Below, in pieces: positions 23,693 to 32,770 of a DNA stretch of 64,000 nt. Both the position numbers and the translations under genes were made by a program. Under the pieces are notes generated by a model. It made no database searches and was not told where the DNA came from. It was given only the letters and a program-made list of their open reading frames with translations. Each line of letters opens with the position of its first letter. Position 1 is the first letter of the stretch. This stretch comes from Promicromonospora iranensis (lineage in GTDB: Bacteria > Actinomycetota > Actinomycetes > Actinomycetales > Cellulomonadaceae): the NCBI RefSeq assembly GCF_028994805.1, contig NZ_JAJQQP010000014.1, positions 1 to 64,000 of the forward strand. Direction: 5' to 3'.

Positions 23693-24529
23693 GTGGACGA
23701 ACTCGTAGCGCGGCTGCGCGCCGCCGGCTGTGTCTTCGCCGAGGACGAGGCGCGCATCATCACCGAGGCCGCCGACGGTGACGTCGCCCGCCTCGAAGAG
23801 CTGGTCGTTGCCCGCGTCGTCGGCCTTCCGCTGGAGCACCTCGTGGGCTGGGCCGAGCTCGACGGCCGCCGCTGGCGGGTATCGCCCGGCGTGTTCGTGC
23901 CGCGGCAACGGTCCGAGCTGCTGGTCCGGGAGGCGACCGCGCGCGCGGCCGGCGACGGGGCTGCGACCGGGCCCGTCCTGCTGGTCGACCTGTGCTGCGG
24001 CTGCGGCGCGCTCGGCGGGGCGGTCGCGGCCCGCCTCCTGGCAACGGGGCGCGACGTCGAGATCCACGCCGCCGACGTCGATCCCGTGGCTGTGGCCTGC
24101 GCCCACGACAACCTCAGGACGCTGGCCGAGAACGCTGCCGCGCACCCGGCCGGCGCGCTCACGGCGCACACCTACGCGGGCGACCTCGCCGATCCCCTCC
24201 CGGCTGAGGTGTGGGGCCGCATCGACGTCCTCGTCGCGAACGCGCCGTACGTGCCGACGTCCGCGATCAGCCTGATGCCGCCCGAGGCCCGGGAGCACGA
24301 GCCGCATGCGGCACTCGACGGCGGCGACGACGGCCTGGCGATCCTGCGGCGGGTGATCGACCTGGCCCCGAAGCTCCTGCGCCCGGGCGGACACCTGCTC
24401 GTGGAGACGGGCGACGGTCAGGTGAGCGCCGCCGTCGGACACCTGGAGGCGGCCGGACTGACGACCACGGTCCTGTCCGACGACGACCTGGGCGCCACGG
24501 CCCTGGCCGCCACCCTCCCGCCGAAGTAG
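23693..24529 (+). CDS. PrmC/HemK-related N5-glutamine-type methyltransferase
   Basis: A 278-residue class I methyltransferase: N-terminal helical domain (residues 1-85), SAM loop LLVDLCCGCGALGG near 100, and the substrate motif VLVANAPYVPTS near 185. The usual PrmC motif NPPY is here NAPY, the hallmark of a separate actinobacterial family of putative protein-glutamine N5-methyltransferases with unknown substrate. So it is probably not the release-factor enzyme itself. The GTG start has no ribosome binding site but a correctly spaced TACGCT, hence leaderless. It ends 18 bases from the convergent hemQ gene. Confidence 0.85.
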   Translation: MDELVARLRAAGCVFAEDEARIITEAADGDVARLEELVVARVVGLPLEHLVGWAELDGRRWRVSPGVFVPRQRSELLVREATARAAGDGAATGPVLLVDLCCGCGALGGAVAARLLATGRDVEIHAADVDPVAVACAHDNLRTLAENAAAHPAGALTAHTYAGDLADPLPAEVWGRIDVLVANAPYVPTSAISLMPPEAREHEPHAALDGGDDGLAILRRVIDLAPKLLRPGGHLLVETGDGQVSAAVGHLEAAGLTTTVLSDDDLGATALAATLPPK

Positions 24530-24547
24530 TCACCTGGCGATCCCGGG

Positions 24548-25297
24548 TTAGCTCAGGGGCTGGCGGGACGCCCAGGCCTCCAGGCTCGTGCGCGGGCCCG
24601 TGAAGAACGGGATCTCTTCACGCACGTGACGGCGGGCCTCGGTCGCACGCAGGTCGCGCATGAGGTCGACGATGCGGTGCAGCTCGTCGGCCTCGAACGC
24701 GAGGATCCACTCGTAGTCACCGAGCGCGAACGCGGAGACCGTGTTGGCGCGGACGTCCTTGTAGCCGGCGGCCGCCATGCCGTGGTCGCGCAGCATGGCG
24801 CGGCGCTCGTCCTCGGGCAGCAGGTACCAGTCGTAGGAGCGCACGAACGGGTACACGCAGATGTAGTCGCGCGGCGCCTCGCCCGCGAGGAACGCCGGCA
24901 CGTGCCCACGGTTGAACTCGGCCGGGCGGTGCAGCGCGGCGACCGACCACACGGGCTCGAGCGAGCGGCCCAGCTCGGACGCGCGCAGGGCCTGGTAGGC
25001 GCCCTGCACCGCCTCGATCGAGGACCCGTGGGTCCAGAGCAGGAGGTCGGCGTCGGAGCGCAGCCCGCCCACGTCGTACCAGCCACGGGTCACCAGGTCC
25101 CCGACGGTCGCGGCCGGGTCGCTGCCGCCGCCGACGGCCGCCTCGGCGTCGGCCACCACTGCCTTGCGCTCTGCCTCGTCCGCCGGGAGCGTCTCGGTCA
25201 CGGAGAAGACCGAGAACATCGTGTACCGGATGCCCTCGTTGATGGCGGTGGTGTCGATCTCGTGGCCGGTGTCGCCGTGCACGTGTGCGTCGTTCAT
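24548..25297 (-). CDS. hemQ: Coproheme decarboxylase (HemQ/ChdC)
   Basis: A 249-residue chlorite-dismutase-fold protein that converts iron-coproporphyrin III to heme b using peroxide, the last step of the coproporphyrin-dependent pathway. Family segments seen are [13 protein letters not shown] at the start, VCVYPF-type [19 protein letters not shown] near 148-166 and MLRDHG with His172, the expected proximal heme ligand. Also present is the conserved [33 protein letters not shown] 25297 has GAGAGG 6-7 bases upstream. It lies 34 bases after hemH in the same direction, so the two are co-transcribed. Confidence 0.95.
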   Translation of the reverse strand: MNDAHVHGDTGHEIDTTAINEGIRYTMFSVFSVTETLPADEAERKAVVADAEAAVGGGSDPAATVGDLVTRGWYDVGGLRSDADLLLWTHGSSIEAVQGAYQALRASELGRSLEPVWSVAALHRPAEFNRGHVPAFLAGEAPRDYICVYPFVRSYDWYLLPEDERRAMLRDHGMAAAGYKDVRANTVSAFALGDYEWILAFEADELHRIVDLMRDLRATEARRHVREEIPFFTGPRTSLEAWASRQPLS

Positions 25298-25331
25298 GTG
25301 TTGCCTCTCGCTCGTGGCCGTCCCGCGGGAC

Positions 25332-26486
25332 TCAGGAGTACAGGTCGGTGCTGCACAGCGCCGGGACGCCGCTCGGCTCGCCGTCCCGGCGCAGGCAGCA
25401 GCCCGGGGCGCAGACGGAACGCAGGGCGGGCAGCGAGCCCACGGTCGCCTCGGTGATCTTCTCGTCACGAGCCAGCGCGGCCCGCTCGAGCAGCAGGTCC
25501 ACGAGACCACGGACGAACGGCTCGCGCGTGCCCACCGTGCCGGCTCGTACCGCCGTCATGCCGAGGTCCTTCGCAGTGGCGAGCGCCTCGGTGTCGAGGT
25601 CGTAGGCCACCTCCATGTGGTCCGAGATGAACCCGATCGGAGACAGGACGACGTTGCGCAGCCCGTCGCCCGCGAGGGCCTCCAGGTGGTCGTTGACGTC
25701 CGGCTCCAGCCACGGCTGGCTCGGCGGGCCGGAGCGCGAGCAGTACGCCAGGTCCCAGGGCACGTCGTGCCCGAGACGCTCGGTGACCTGCGCGGCGACG
25801 ACCCGAGCGAGGTCGAGGTGCTGCTCGGAGTACGTGGCGCGCGAGATCCGTGACGCCGCCTCCATCGTGTCCGGGATCGAGTGCGTCACGAACACCAGCC
25901 GTGCGTCGGCCCCCGACCCGCCCGCCGCCTCGAGCTCGGCGTAGGCCTCGACGACGGCGTCGATGTTGGCCTGCGCGAAGCCCGGGTGGTTGAAGTAGGA
26001 GCGGATCTTGTCGAACTGGACGCCCGTGGACCCCTCAGGGCCGAGCTGTCCGCGCTGCTCCAGCGTGACCGCGAGGTCCTCGCGGTACTGGCGGCAACCG
26101 GAGTACGACGAGAAGGCGCTGGTCACCAGCGCGACCGCGCGCTCCGCGCCCAGCTTCTCCAGCTCGTCGACCGCGTCGTGGGTGTACGGCTCCCAGTTGC
26201 GGTTGCCCCACACGACGGGCAGGTCGATGCCGCGCTCGGCGAGCTCGGCCTCGAGCGCCGCCTTCAGCGCGAGGTTCTGCTCGTTGATGGGGCTCTTGCC
26301 GCCGAACCCGTAGTAGTGCTCGCCCACCTCTTCGAGCCGCTCGTCCGGGATGCCCTTGCCTGCGGTGACGTTGCGCAGGAACGGCACCACGTCCTCCGGC
26401 CTGTTCGGGCCACCGAAGGAGTAGAGCAGAAGGGCGTCGTACGGCGCGGCGTCGTGCGCCGCAGGCCGGGGGGAGTTCGCGGGCAT
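25332..26486 (-). CDS. hemH: Coproporphyrin III ferrochelatase (HemH/CpfC)
   Basis: A 384-residue ferrochelatase inserting iron into coproporphyrin III. Motifs: [19 protein letters not shown] at the start, GNRNWEPY near 94-101, FVTHSIPD with the metal-site His near 200, and [16 protein letters not shown]. Cys131 (SSYSGCRQY) and the C-terminal Cys359, Cys363 and Cys364 (VCAPGCC) fit the [2Fe-2S] cluster ligands seen in actinobacterial ferrochelatases. ATG 26486 gives the natural N-terminus. It is first in the hemH-hemQ unit. Confidence 0.95.
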   Translation of the reverse strand: MPANSPRPAAHDAAPYDALLLYSFGGPNRPEDVVPFLRNVTAGKGIPDERLEEVGEHYYGFGGKSPINEQNLALKAALEAELAERGIDLPVVWGNRNWEPYTHDAVDELEKLGAERAVALVTSAFSSYSGCRQYREDLAVTLEQRGQLGPEGSTGVQFDKIRSYFNHPGFAQANIDAVVEAYAELEAAGGSGADARLVFVTHSIPDTMEAASRISRATYSEQHLDLARVVAAQVTERLGHDVPWDLAYCSRSGPPSQPWLEPDVNDHLEALAGDGLRNVVLSPIGFISDHMEVAYDLDTEALATAKDLGMTAVRAGTVGTREPFVRGLVDLLLERAALARDEKITEATVGSLPALRSVCAPGCCLRRDGEPSGVPALCSTDLYS

Positions 26487-26591
26487 GCGCCCATCTTTCC
26501 ACCGTCGGCGACGCGCGCTCGCCCGGAGCGGGGCGAACGGGACGTGACATCGATGCGACATCCTGTCAGAACCACCCCGGGCGCCCCCGGC

Positions 26592-27479
26592 TCAGGCCTC
26601 GCGTGCCCGGGCGTGCACGTTGCCCCGGTCCAGCCGCTCCCGCAGCCCGGGCAGGACGTCGACCAGGTCCGACGGCGCCGGGCTCCGCGTCACCATCGAC
26701 AGCCGGACCCGGGACCGGACCGGCGCCGGCACGATGCGATCGCCCGGCGCCGCGTACCAGTGCGCCACCATGTCGGGCACGACGACGGCGCAGCGCCGCT
26801 CCCGCGCGGTCCGCACCGCCGACTCCGCCGTGGCCGCTTGCCGGACGTGCGCGCCCAGGTCCGTCAGCCGCTGCAGCAGGACGTCCCGGGACAGGTCGAG
26901 CGCGCAGCACACCACCGTCTGTCCGGTATACGGCCGACGACCCTGCCCGCGCTCCGGGGCGCCGTGCGGCAGCAGCGTGACCAGGTCGTGCTGCCCCACC
27001 TCCGTGATCACGAGGCCTCGGGCGATCGGCACCTGCTTCGCGATGGTCACGAATGCCGCGTCGAGCGTCCCCCGCTCGACCCACTCCAGCAGCCGCGGGC
27101 CGTGCTCCACCTCCGGCTGGACGACCACGTCGTCGAGCAGCACGTCCAGCACGGCGAACAGCGTGCCCGCGAGGCTCGGGATGGTGCCGACCGACACGGT
27201 GCGCGACCGGGCGGCCACGAGCGTGCGATCGACGATCGCGCCCAGGTGGTCGAGCACGTGCGCCGCCTGCTCACGGAACTCCTGCCCGGCGGCCGTCGGG
27301 CGCGCACCGGTGGTGTCCCGGTCGAACAGGGTGACGCCCACGCGCCGCTCCAGCGCGGCCAGCCGCTGGCTCGCCGAGGGCTGGCTCACCAGCAGCTCGC
27401 GCGCGGCGGCGCCGAGGGACCCGTGGCGCGCGACGGCGTCGACCAGCCGGAGATCCTCGACCGTGGGGTATGAGCTCAT
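26592..27479 (-). CDS. LysR-family transcriptional regulator
   Basis: A 295-residue regulator: N-terminal winged helix (LRLVDAVARHGSLGAAARELLVSQPSASQRLAALERRVG, residues 9-47) and a LysR-type effector domain. It is divergent from the MFS transporter at 27552 with 72 bases between, the usual arrangement for a regulator and its target. The ligand is unknown. The ATG at 27479 is preceded by TAGGCT and six bases, so it is leaderless. Confidence 0.88.
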   Translation of the reverse strand: MSSYPTVEDLRLVDAVARHGSLGAAARELLVSQPSASQRLAALERRVGVTLFDRDTTGARPTAAGQEFREQAAHVLDHLGAIVDRTLVAARSRTVSVGTIPSLAGTLFAVLDVLLDDVVVQPEVEHGPRLLEWVERGTLDAAFVTIAKQVPIARGLVITEVGQHDLVTLLPHGAPERGQGRRPYTGQTVVCCALDLSRDVLLQRLTDLGAHVRQAATAESAVRTARERRCAVVVPDMVAHWYAAPGDRIVPAPVRSRVRLSMVTRSPAPSDLVDVLPGLRERLDRGNVHARAREA

Positions 27480-27485
27480 AGTCCC

Positions 27486-27491
27486 AGCCTA
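27486..27491 (-). promoter_or_regulatory. -10 box (TAGGCT) for leaderless LysR gene
   Basis: TAGGCT on the minus strand, then six bases, then the ATG at 27479. The same TAGGCTGGG string precedes pdtaS. Confidence 0.65.
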
Positions 27492-27551
27492 TGTCCGCTC
27501 CTGCGAGGCAGGCGTCTACCGGCCGGCCTCGGGCCCGCGCAGGATGACGCT

Positions 27552-28883
27552 GTGCGTCACCCCCACCTCGTCACCCTGACCGCCACGACCTTCGTCACGT
27601 GGACCGGCCAGCGCATCACCGCGGTCGCGCTGCCGCTCGTCGCGCTCGACCAGACGGGCGACGCCTGGACCACGGGCCTCGTCGGCGGCTTCGCGGGCTT
27701 GCCGCTGCTCACCTCCGCGTGGTGGGGCCGGAGCCTGCGGTCGCGGCTGGCCTCTGGCCGCGCACTGGCGGTCCTGCTCGCCGTGCAGGTGCTCGGGCTC
27801 GCCATGGTGCCCGTGGCGGCGGCCACGGTCGGCGTCGGTGCGGTGGTGCTCTGCGCGACGGGCCTCGTCACCGGCACGACGTCGGCGATGCTCGCGCCGG
27901 CGCAGCGCGCCCTGACCGCCGACCTGGCCGAGCTGCCCGGCAACGGGCCGGACGTCGGCGCACGGGCCCTCGCCTGGCAGGACCTTGCGCACCGGTCGTC
28001 GATGATCTTCGCGCCACCGCTCGGGGCGTGGCTGCTGGTCGTGTGGGGCGCCGTGCCGCTGCTGTGGTGCGAGGCCGCGGCCGTCGCGCTGGGCGCCGTG
28101 GCGATGCTGACGGTGCCGGCAGCCTCGGCGGTCGAGCGCACGCCGTCGGTGGAACCCGACCGACGAAATGAGCCGGCCCCCTCGATCCGCTCGGTGCTGC
28201 GCCATCATCCGGACCTGGCCGTCGGCATCGGTCTGGCGGGCATCGGAGGCGTCACGTGGTTCGCCTTCACGCTGGGCCTCACCCTGCTCGGCGCCGAGCT
28301 CGACCGGCCCGGCGAGCTGGTCGCGGCCGGCATGGCGGGGTACGGCGCCGCGACGGTCGGCATGTCGTTCGTCGTGCCGCTCGTGGTGCACCGGGTGCCA
28401 CGCCTTCCCGCGATCATCGTGTCGTGGGTGATGTTCGGACTGGCCTACCTCGCGCTGCCCCTGGTCGCACCCGACCTCCTCGCGGTCGCCCTGGTGTCCG
28501 CGGTGGGCGGTACGACCATGCCGTTCGGGATAGCGGCGCTCAACGCGCTGATCGTGGACCGGACGACGGGCGCGGAACGCCGGACCGCGTTCACCGCGGA
28601 AACCGTGCTGCACAGCGGCGGTGCCTCGGCGGGACTGCTCGTGGGTGGTGCGGTGATCGGCGCGTTCGGCGCCGGCCCGGTCCTGGTCGCCACCGGGATG
28701 GTGCAGGTCGCCGCGGCGGTCGGGGCGGTCCTGTGGCTGCGCGCCCGGCATGCGGCGGACGCACGGCGACCCGCTCGGGACCTGCTGGTCCGGGCCTCGG
28801 CAGGCGCGGCCGGTCCGAGCACCGGCAGCGCGGTCACCGGCAGCGAGGTCACCGGCCCCACCGGCAAGGGCCGGACGAGCTAG
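27552..28883 (+). CDS. MFS transporter
   Basis: A 443-residue major-facilitator protein with about twelve hydrophobic segments and a central cytoplasmic loop (ERTPSVEPDRRNEPAPSIRS, near residues 195-215). Family resemblance is to actinobacterial drug-efflux-type MFS proteins; the substrate is not evident. The C-terminal 35 residues are a Ser/Thr/Gly-rich tail. The GTG start lies 72 bases from the divergent LysR gene. The stop codon TAG lies within a CTAG palindrome that also supplies the stop of the convergent glycerate kinase. Confidence 0.85.
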   Translation: MRHPHLVTLTATTFVTWTGQRITAVALPLVALDQTGDAWTTGLVGGFAGLPLLTSAWWGRSLRSRLASGRALAVLLAVQVLGLAMVPVAAATVGVGAVVLCATGLVTGTTSAMLAPAQRALTADLAELPGNGPDVGARALAWQDLAHRSSMIFAPPLGAWLLVVWGAVPLLWCEAAAVALGAVAMLTVPAASAVERTPSVEPDRRNEPAPSIRSVLRHHPDLAVGIGLAGIGGVTWFAFTLGLTLLGAELDRPGELVAAGMAGYGAATVGMSFVVPLVVHRVPRLPAIIVSWVMFGLAYLALPLVAPDLLAVALVSAVGGTTMPFGIAALNALIVDRTTGAERRTAFTAETVLHSGGASAGLLVGGAVIGAFGAGPVLVATGMVQVAAAVGAVLWLRARHAADARRPARDLLVRASAGAAGPSTGSAVTGSEVTGPTGKGRTS

Positions 28884-30031
28884 CGGCGGGCCGCACCGAT
28901 CAGGCTCGTCACGGCCGCGGCGAGATCGCGCAGTCGCGGTGCGGTGCGAGCGATCAGGTCGTCCAGCTCGACCGGACCGGGCGCTATCGAGAACGCGGCG
29001 GCGATACCCGCCGCGCGTGCCTGCGCCTCCGGCAGCAGCACCTGACCGGCCACGACCACCACGGGCGGCCGGGCGGGCGACGCGGCGGCGAGCCGCGCGA
29101 CGCCGTCGGCCACCTTGCCGTTGACCGACTGGGAGTCGAAGGAGCCCTCCCCCGTGATCACCAGGTCGGCGGAGGCGAGCGCGGCCGGCAGGCCCACCGC
29201 CTCGGCCACCAGCACCGCGCCCGGGGTGTTCTCGGCACCGAGCACGGCGATCAGCCCGGCGGGCACACCGCCGGCCGCGCCCGTGCCCGGGAGCTCGGCG
29301 ACCGCGACGCCCGTCTCCCGCTCCAGGACCTCCGACCAGTGCCGCAGCGCGTCGTCGAGGAACTCCACCGCTCCGTCGCGTGCGCCCTTCTGCGGCCCGA
29401 ACACCTGCGCCGCACCGTGCTCGCCCACCAGGGGGTTCGTGACGTCGACGGCGAGCCGCCAGCGCACCTCGCGCGCCCGCGGGTGCAGCCCGGAGAGGTC
29501 GAGGGAGGCGACGGAGGCCAGCCCTTCCCCGCCGTCGGGCACCTGCCGACCCTCTGCGTCGAGGAGGCGGGCACCCAGCCCGGTCAGGATGCCCGAGCCG
29601 CCGTCCGTGGAGGCGGAGCCGCCCAGGCAGAGCAGGATCTCGTCGACGCCCGCGTCGAGCGCAGCTTGCGCGACGTCCCCGGTGCCGCGGGTGCTCGCGT
29701 GCAACGGCTGCAGCGGCGCGTCGGACACCCCCGGCAGGCCGCTGGCCTCGGCCAGCTCGACCACGGCGGTGCGCCCGTCGGGCGATACCGCCCAGCGGGC
29801 CGGCGCCGGCCTGCCGATCGCGTCGACGGTCGCGGTGACCAGCGCCTCGGCGCCCCAGACCTCGAGCAGCGCGTCGAGCGTTCCCTCACCGCCGTCGGCC
29901 ATGGGCAGGCGGATGACGACGGCGTCCGGGGCGGCGTCCAGCACCCCGTCGGCGATCGCGGACGCGACCTCGGCAGCGGACAGGCTGCCCTTGAACGAGT
30001 CGGGACAGACAACGACGTGCAGCGGCTCCAC
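28880..30031 (-). CDS. Glycerate kinase (GlxK/GarK family)
   Basis: A 383-residue kinase opening with VVVCPDSFKGSLSAAEVASAIADG and carrying GGSASTDGGSG near 150, TNPLVGEHGAAQVFGPQKG near 215 and DLVITGEGSFDSQSVNGK near 285, all typical of the type-1 glycerate kinase family that makes 2- or 3-phosphoglycerate. The GTG start at 30031 has no ribosome binding site but TACGAT six bases upstream, so it is leaderless and independent of the upstream ald gene. It overlaps the convergent MFS gene by the four bases CTAG. Confidence 0.93.
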   Translation of the reverse strand: MEPLHVVVCPDSFKGSLSAAEVASAIADGVLDAAPDAVVIRLPMADGGEGTLDALLEVWGAEALVTATVDAIGRPAPARWAVSPDGRTAVVELAEASGLPGVSDAPLQPLHASTRGTGDVAQAALDAGVDEILLCLGGSASTDGGSGILTGLGARLLDAEGRQVPDGGEGLASVASLDLSGLHPRAREVRWRLAVDVTNPLVGEHGAAQVFGPQKGARDGAVEFLDDALRHWSEVLERETGVAVAELPGTGAAGGVPAGLIAVLGAENTPGAVLVAEAVGLPAALASADLVITGEGSFDSQSVNGKVADGVARLAAASPARPPVVVVAGQVLLPEAQARAAGIAAAFSIAPGPVELDDLIARTAPRLRDLAAAVTSLIGAARR

Positions 30032-30037
30032 GCGCTG

Positions 30038-30043
30038 ATCGTA
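30038..30043 (-). promoter_or_regulatory. -10 box (TACGAT) for leaderless glycerate kinase gene
   Basis: TACGAT on the minus strand, six bases, then GTG at 30031. Confidence 0.65.
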
Positions 30044-30057
30044 GGCGGTCGAGGCGG

Positions 30058-31176
30058 TCAGTCGGAGAGGATTTCGGCCACTGGAACCACGTTCGCACCG
30101 AACGCCTCGGCCACACCCGCGCTGGTGATGTGCCCGGCGTGCGTGCTGAGGCCGTGGGCGAGCGCCGGATCGGCCCGCAGTGTGTCCCGCCAGCCCTTGT
30201 CCGCGAGCGACGCGACGTACGGCAGGGTCGCGTTCGTCAGGGCCCGGGTCGCCGTCACGGGGACGGCGCCGGGCATGTTCGCGACGCAGTAGTAGAGCGT
30301 GTCGTGCACGGCGAAGGTCGGGGCGTCGTGCGTGGTGGGGTGCGAGTGCTCGAAGCAGCCGCCCTGGTCGATCGCGATGTCGACGAGCACGGCACCGGGC
30401 TTCATGGCCTTGACCATGGCGTCGGTCACGAGCTTGGGCGCCGCGGCGCCGGGGATCAGGACCGAGCCGATGACCAGGTCGGCGGTCTCGATCTGTTCGG
30501 CGACCTCGTACGTCGTGGACGCGCGCGTGGCGAGCGCCCCGCCGAACTGCACCTCCAGCTGACGCAGCCGCGGGATGGAGATGTCCAGGATGGTGACGTC
30601 GGCGCCCATGCCGAGCGCGTTGGCCGCCGCGTGCTCGCCGGCCACACCGCCCCCGATGACGACGACCTTGGCCTTGGGCGTGCCGGCCACCCCGCCCATC
30701 AGCACGCCCGCGCCGCCCTGGGGCCGCATCAGGTGGTAGGCGCCCACCTGCGTGGACAGCCGTCCGGCGACCTCGCTCATGGGGCTGAGCAGCGGCAGGG
30801 AGCGGTCGGGCAGCTGGACGGTCTCGTATGCGATGGCGGTGGTGCCGGCCGCGAGCAGCGCGTCGGTGCACGCCCTGGACGCCGCGAGGTGGAGGTAGGT
30901 GAAGAGGGTCAGGTCGGGCCGCATCAGTGCGTACTCGGGCTCTATGGGCTCCTTGACCTTGACCAGCAGGTCGACGGTGCCCCACACCTCCTCGGCGGTG
31001 GCGGCGATCTGCGCACCGGCGAGCCGGTAGGCATCGTCGTCGAAGCCGGATCCCTGCCCTGCGCCGGCCTGCACCAGCACGTCGTGGCCGCGGCGGACCA
31101 GCTCGTGGGTGCCGGCGGGCGTGAGCGCGACCCGGCTCTCGTTGTTCTTGATCTCCGTGGGGACGCCGACGTTCAT
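30058..31176 (-). CDS. ald: Alanine dehydrogenase
   Basis: A 372-residue NAD-dependent enzyme interconverting L-alanine and pyruvate plus ammonia. It begins MNVGVPTEIKNNESRVALTP, has the catalytic His in FTYLHLAA near 95 and the nucleotide loop VVVIGGGVAGEHAA near 170, and ends with the usual HITSAGVAEAFG region. Length equals that of M. tuberculosis Ald (371). The ATG is immediately preceded by TACCGT and six bases: leaderless. A LysR regulator is divergent from it, where mycobacteria use the Lrp-type AldR. Confidence 0.96.
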   Translation of the reverse strand: MNVGVPTEIKNNESRVALTPAGTHELVRRGHDVLVQAGAGQGSGFDDDAYRLAGAQIAATAEEVWGTVDLLVKVKEPIEPEYALMRPDLTLFTYLHLAASRACTDALLAAGTTAIAYETVQLPDRSLPLLSPMSEVAGRLSTQVGAYHLMRPQGGAGVLMGGVAGTPKAKVVVIGGGVAGEHAAANALGMGADVTILDISIPRLRQLEVQFGGALATRASTTYEVAEQIETADLVIGSVLIPGAAAPKLVTDAMVKAMKPGAVLVDIAIDQGGCFEHSHPTTHDAPTFAVHDTLYYCVANMPGAVPVTATRALTNATLPYVASLADKGWRDTLRADPALAHGLSTHAGHITSAGVAEAFGANVVPVAEILSD

Positions 31177-31182
31177 AAGGTG

Positions 31183-31188
31183 ACGGTA
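31183..31188 (-). promoter_or_regulatory. -10 box (TACCGT) for leaderless ald
   Basis: TACCGT on the minus strand, six bases, then ATG at 31176. Confidence 0.65.
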
Positions 31189-31220
31189 ATCACGGTGCGG
31201 TGTGCGGGTCCAGGCCGCGT

Positions 31221-31241
31221 TGCCGAATAGAATGTTCGGCA
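31221..31241. promoter_or_regulatory. LysR-type dyad overlapping the regulator's -10 box
   Basis: TGCCGAA-N7-TTCGGCA is a perfect 7-base-arm dyad. Its spacer contains TAGAAT (31228-31233), the likely -10 box of the LysR gene at 31263. The dyad is about 40 bases upstream of the ald promoter, suiting autorepression plus control of ald. Confidence 0.75.
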
Positions 31242-31262
31242 GTTGTGCACAAGAATGGGTGA

Positions 31263-32162
31263 ATGCTCAACCCCTGGCGACTGCGCCTTCTGCACCAGCT
31301 GCACCTTCTCGGCACCGTTCGGGCCGTCGCCGACGCGGCCCACATGAGCCCGTCGAGCGTGTCCCAGCAGCTCGCGACGCTGGAGACCGAGTCGAAGGCA
31401 CAGCTCTTCGAACGGGTCGGACGGCGCATCCGGCTGACCCCTGCCGGCGTCACGCTCGCGGGCCACGCCTCCGACATCCTCGACCGGATCGCCGCGGCGG
31501 AGGCCGACATCGCGGGCCTGCACTCCGAGGCCACCGGCGTGGTGCGGCTGGCCGCGTTCACCAGCGCCTTCCACGGCATCGTGGTGCCTGCCGTCGCCGG
31601 CCTCGCCGAGGAGCACCCGCGCATCACGGTGGAGCTCACCGAGGCGGAACCCCTGGTCAGCCGCCCTGCGCTGCAGCGCGGCGAGGTGGACGTCGCCGTC
31701 TGCGCCGACTTCCCGGACGCGCCGGTCCCGCCCGACGCCGACCTCACCCGCCTACCGCTGACCGGCGACCGCGTGGTGCTCGTGACGGCCCGGGACACAC
31801 CCACCGGCGAGCGGTCGGGCCGGGTCGACCTGGCCGCTCTCGCGGACGAGCCCTGGGCGTTCGAGCATCCCGGCGCCCACCTGGCCGACCTCGCCGAACG
31901 GCTCTGCCGCCGCGCCGGCTTCACACCACGGACAGTTGCCCGGTTCGAGAGCCACGGCACGCTGCTCAGCCACGTCGAGGCAGGGCTGTCGGTCACACTG
32001 CTGCCGCTGCTCGCCGTCCACGACCGGTATGCGGTGCGCACGCTGGACCTCATCGACCCACCCCGCCGGGACATCCACCTCGTGGCCCGCCGCACCACCA
32101 TGGACCGGGCGGCGGTCCGCGTGGTCGTGGAGGCACTCCGTCACCAGGCCCGATCGGCCTGA
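31263..32162 (+). CDS. LysR-family regulator, divergent from ald
   Basis: A 299-residue regulator with N-terminal winged helix (LLHQLHLLGTVRAVADAAHMSPSSVSQQLATLE, residues 9-41) and a LysR effector domain beginning near 90. Divergent position and the dyad in the shared 86-base intergenic region point to control of alanine dehydrogenase; the effector (alanine or another amino acid) is not known. The ATG follows a leader of about 23 bases. It ends 7 bases from the convergent MarR gene. Confidence 0.9.
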   Translation: MLNPWRLRLLHQLHLLGTVRAVADAAHMSPSSVSQQLATLETESKAQLFERVGRRIRLTPAGVTLAGHASDILDRIAAAEADIAGLHSEATGVVRLAAFTSAFHGIVVPAVAGLAEEHPRITVELTEAEPLVSRPALQRGEVDVAVCADFPDAPVPPDADLTRLPLTGDRVVLVTARDTPTGERSGRVDLAALADEPWAFEHPGAHLADLAERLCRRAGFTPRTVARFESHGTLLSHVEAGLSVTLLPLLAVHDRYAVRTLDLIDPPRRDIHLVARRTTMDRAAVRVVVEALRHQARSA

Positions 32163-32169
32163 GGCGTCG

Positions 32170-32637
32170 TCAGAAGTCGTCGATGTCCGCCTGAGCGGCG
32201 CGCAGCGCTTCCGTCAGCTCGCGCAGCCGGGCGAGATCCTCCGCGTCCATCGCGGGAGCCACGTAGTGCGCTATCGACCGCACGTGGCGGCGACCGAGCT
32301 CCTTCTGGGTGGCCGAGCCCTCGTCGGTGAGGCTCACCAGCACACCCCGCCCGTCGTCCGGCGAGGGATGCCTGCGCACCAGGCCGCGCTTCTCGAGCCG
32401 CTCCACCATGCGCGACAGCGAGGACTGGGCCATGAGGATGTTCTCGTTGAGCTCACGCAGCCGCAGCGTCTCCCCCGGAGCAAGAGCGAGAGTGAACAGC
32501 ACGTCGTACTCCCGCATGCTCAGATCGCCCCAGATGTCGTCCGCCAGGAGCCGGCGCATCACCGTCACCTGGGCGCGGAACAGCGACTCCCACGCTTCGG
32601 CGGCCTCGCGAGCCGACGGCGCACGTCGCTCAGTCAT
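32170..32637 (-). CDS. MarR-family transcriptional regulator
   Basis: A 155-residue MarR protein: the winged helix covers residues about 40-110, with LRLRELNENILMAQSSLSRMVERLEKRGLV as recognition region and the wing at RRHPSPDDGRGVLVSLTDEG. Start ATG 32637 is chosen because GAGGGGG lies 5 bases upstream; an upstream ATG at 32664 is weaker. It has no obvious co-transcribed target. A short dyad at 32692-32703 may be its own operator. Confidence 0.9.
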   Translation of the reverse strand: MTERRAPSAREAAEAWESLFRAQVTVMRRLLADDIWGDLSMREYDVLFTLALAPGETLRLRELNENILMAQSSLSRMVERLEKRGLVRRHPSPDDGRGVLVSLTDEGSATQKELGRRHVRSIAHYVAPAMDAEDLARLRELTEALRAAQADIDDF

Positions 32638-32691
32638 CAGCGCCCCCCTCGTCATCCACGGCACGCTACCTGACTGAACTTTCGCTTACCT

Positions 32692-32703
32692 ACCTGGGCA
32701 GGT
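32692..32703. promoter_or_regulatory. Short dyad (ACCTG-GG-CAGGT) upstream of the MarR gene
   Basis: A perfect 5-base-arm dyad 55 bases upstream of the MarR start, where MarR proteins typically autorepress. Assignment rests only on position. Confidence 0.35.
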
Positions 32704-32770
32704 GGTGGCGAATTTCACCATGTCGAATATCGGCGACAGAGGCGTCGTGACCCCCACGGGCGACACGTCC

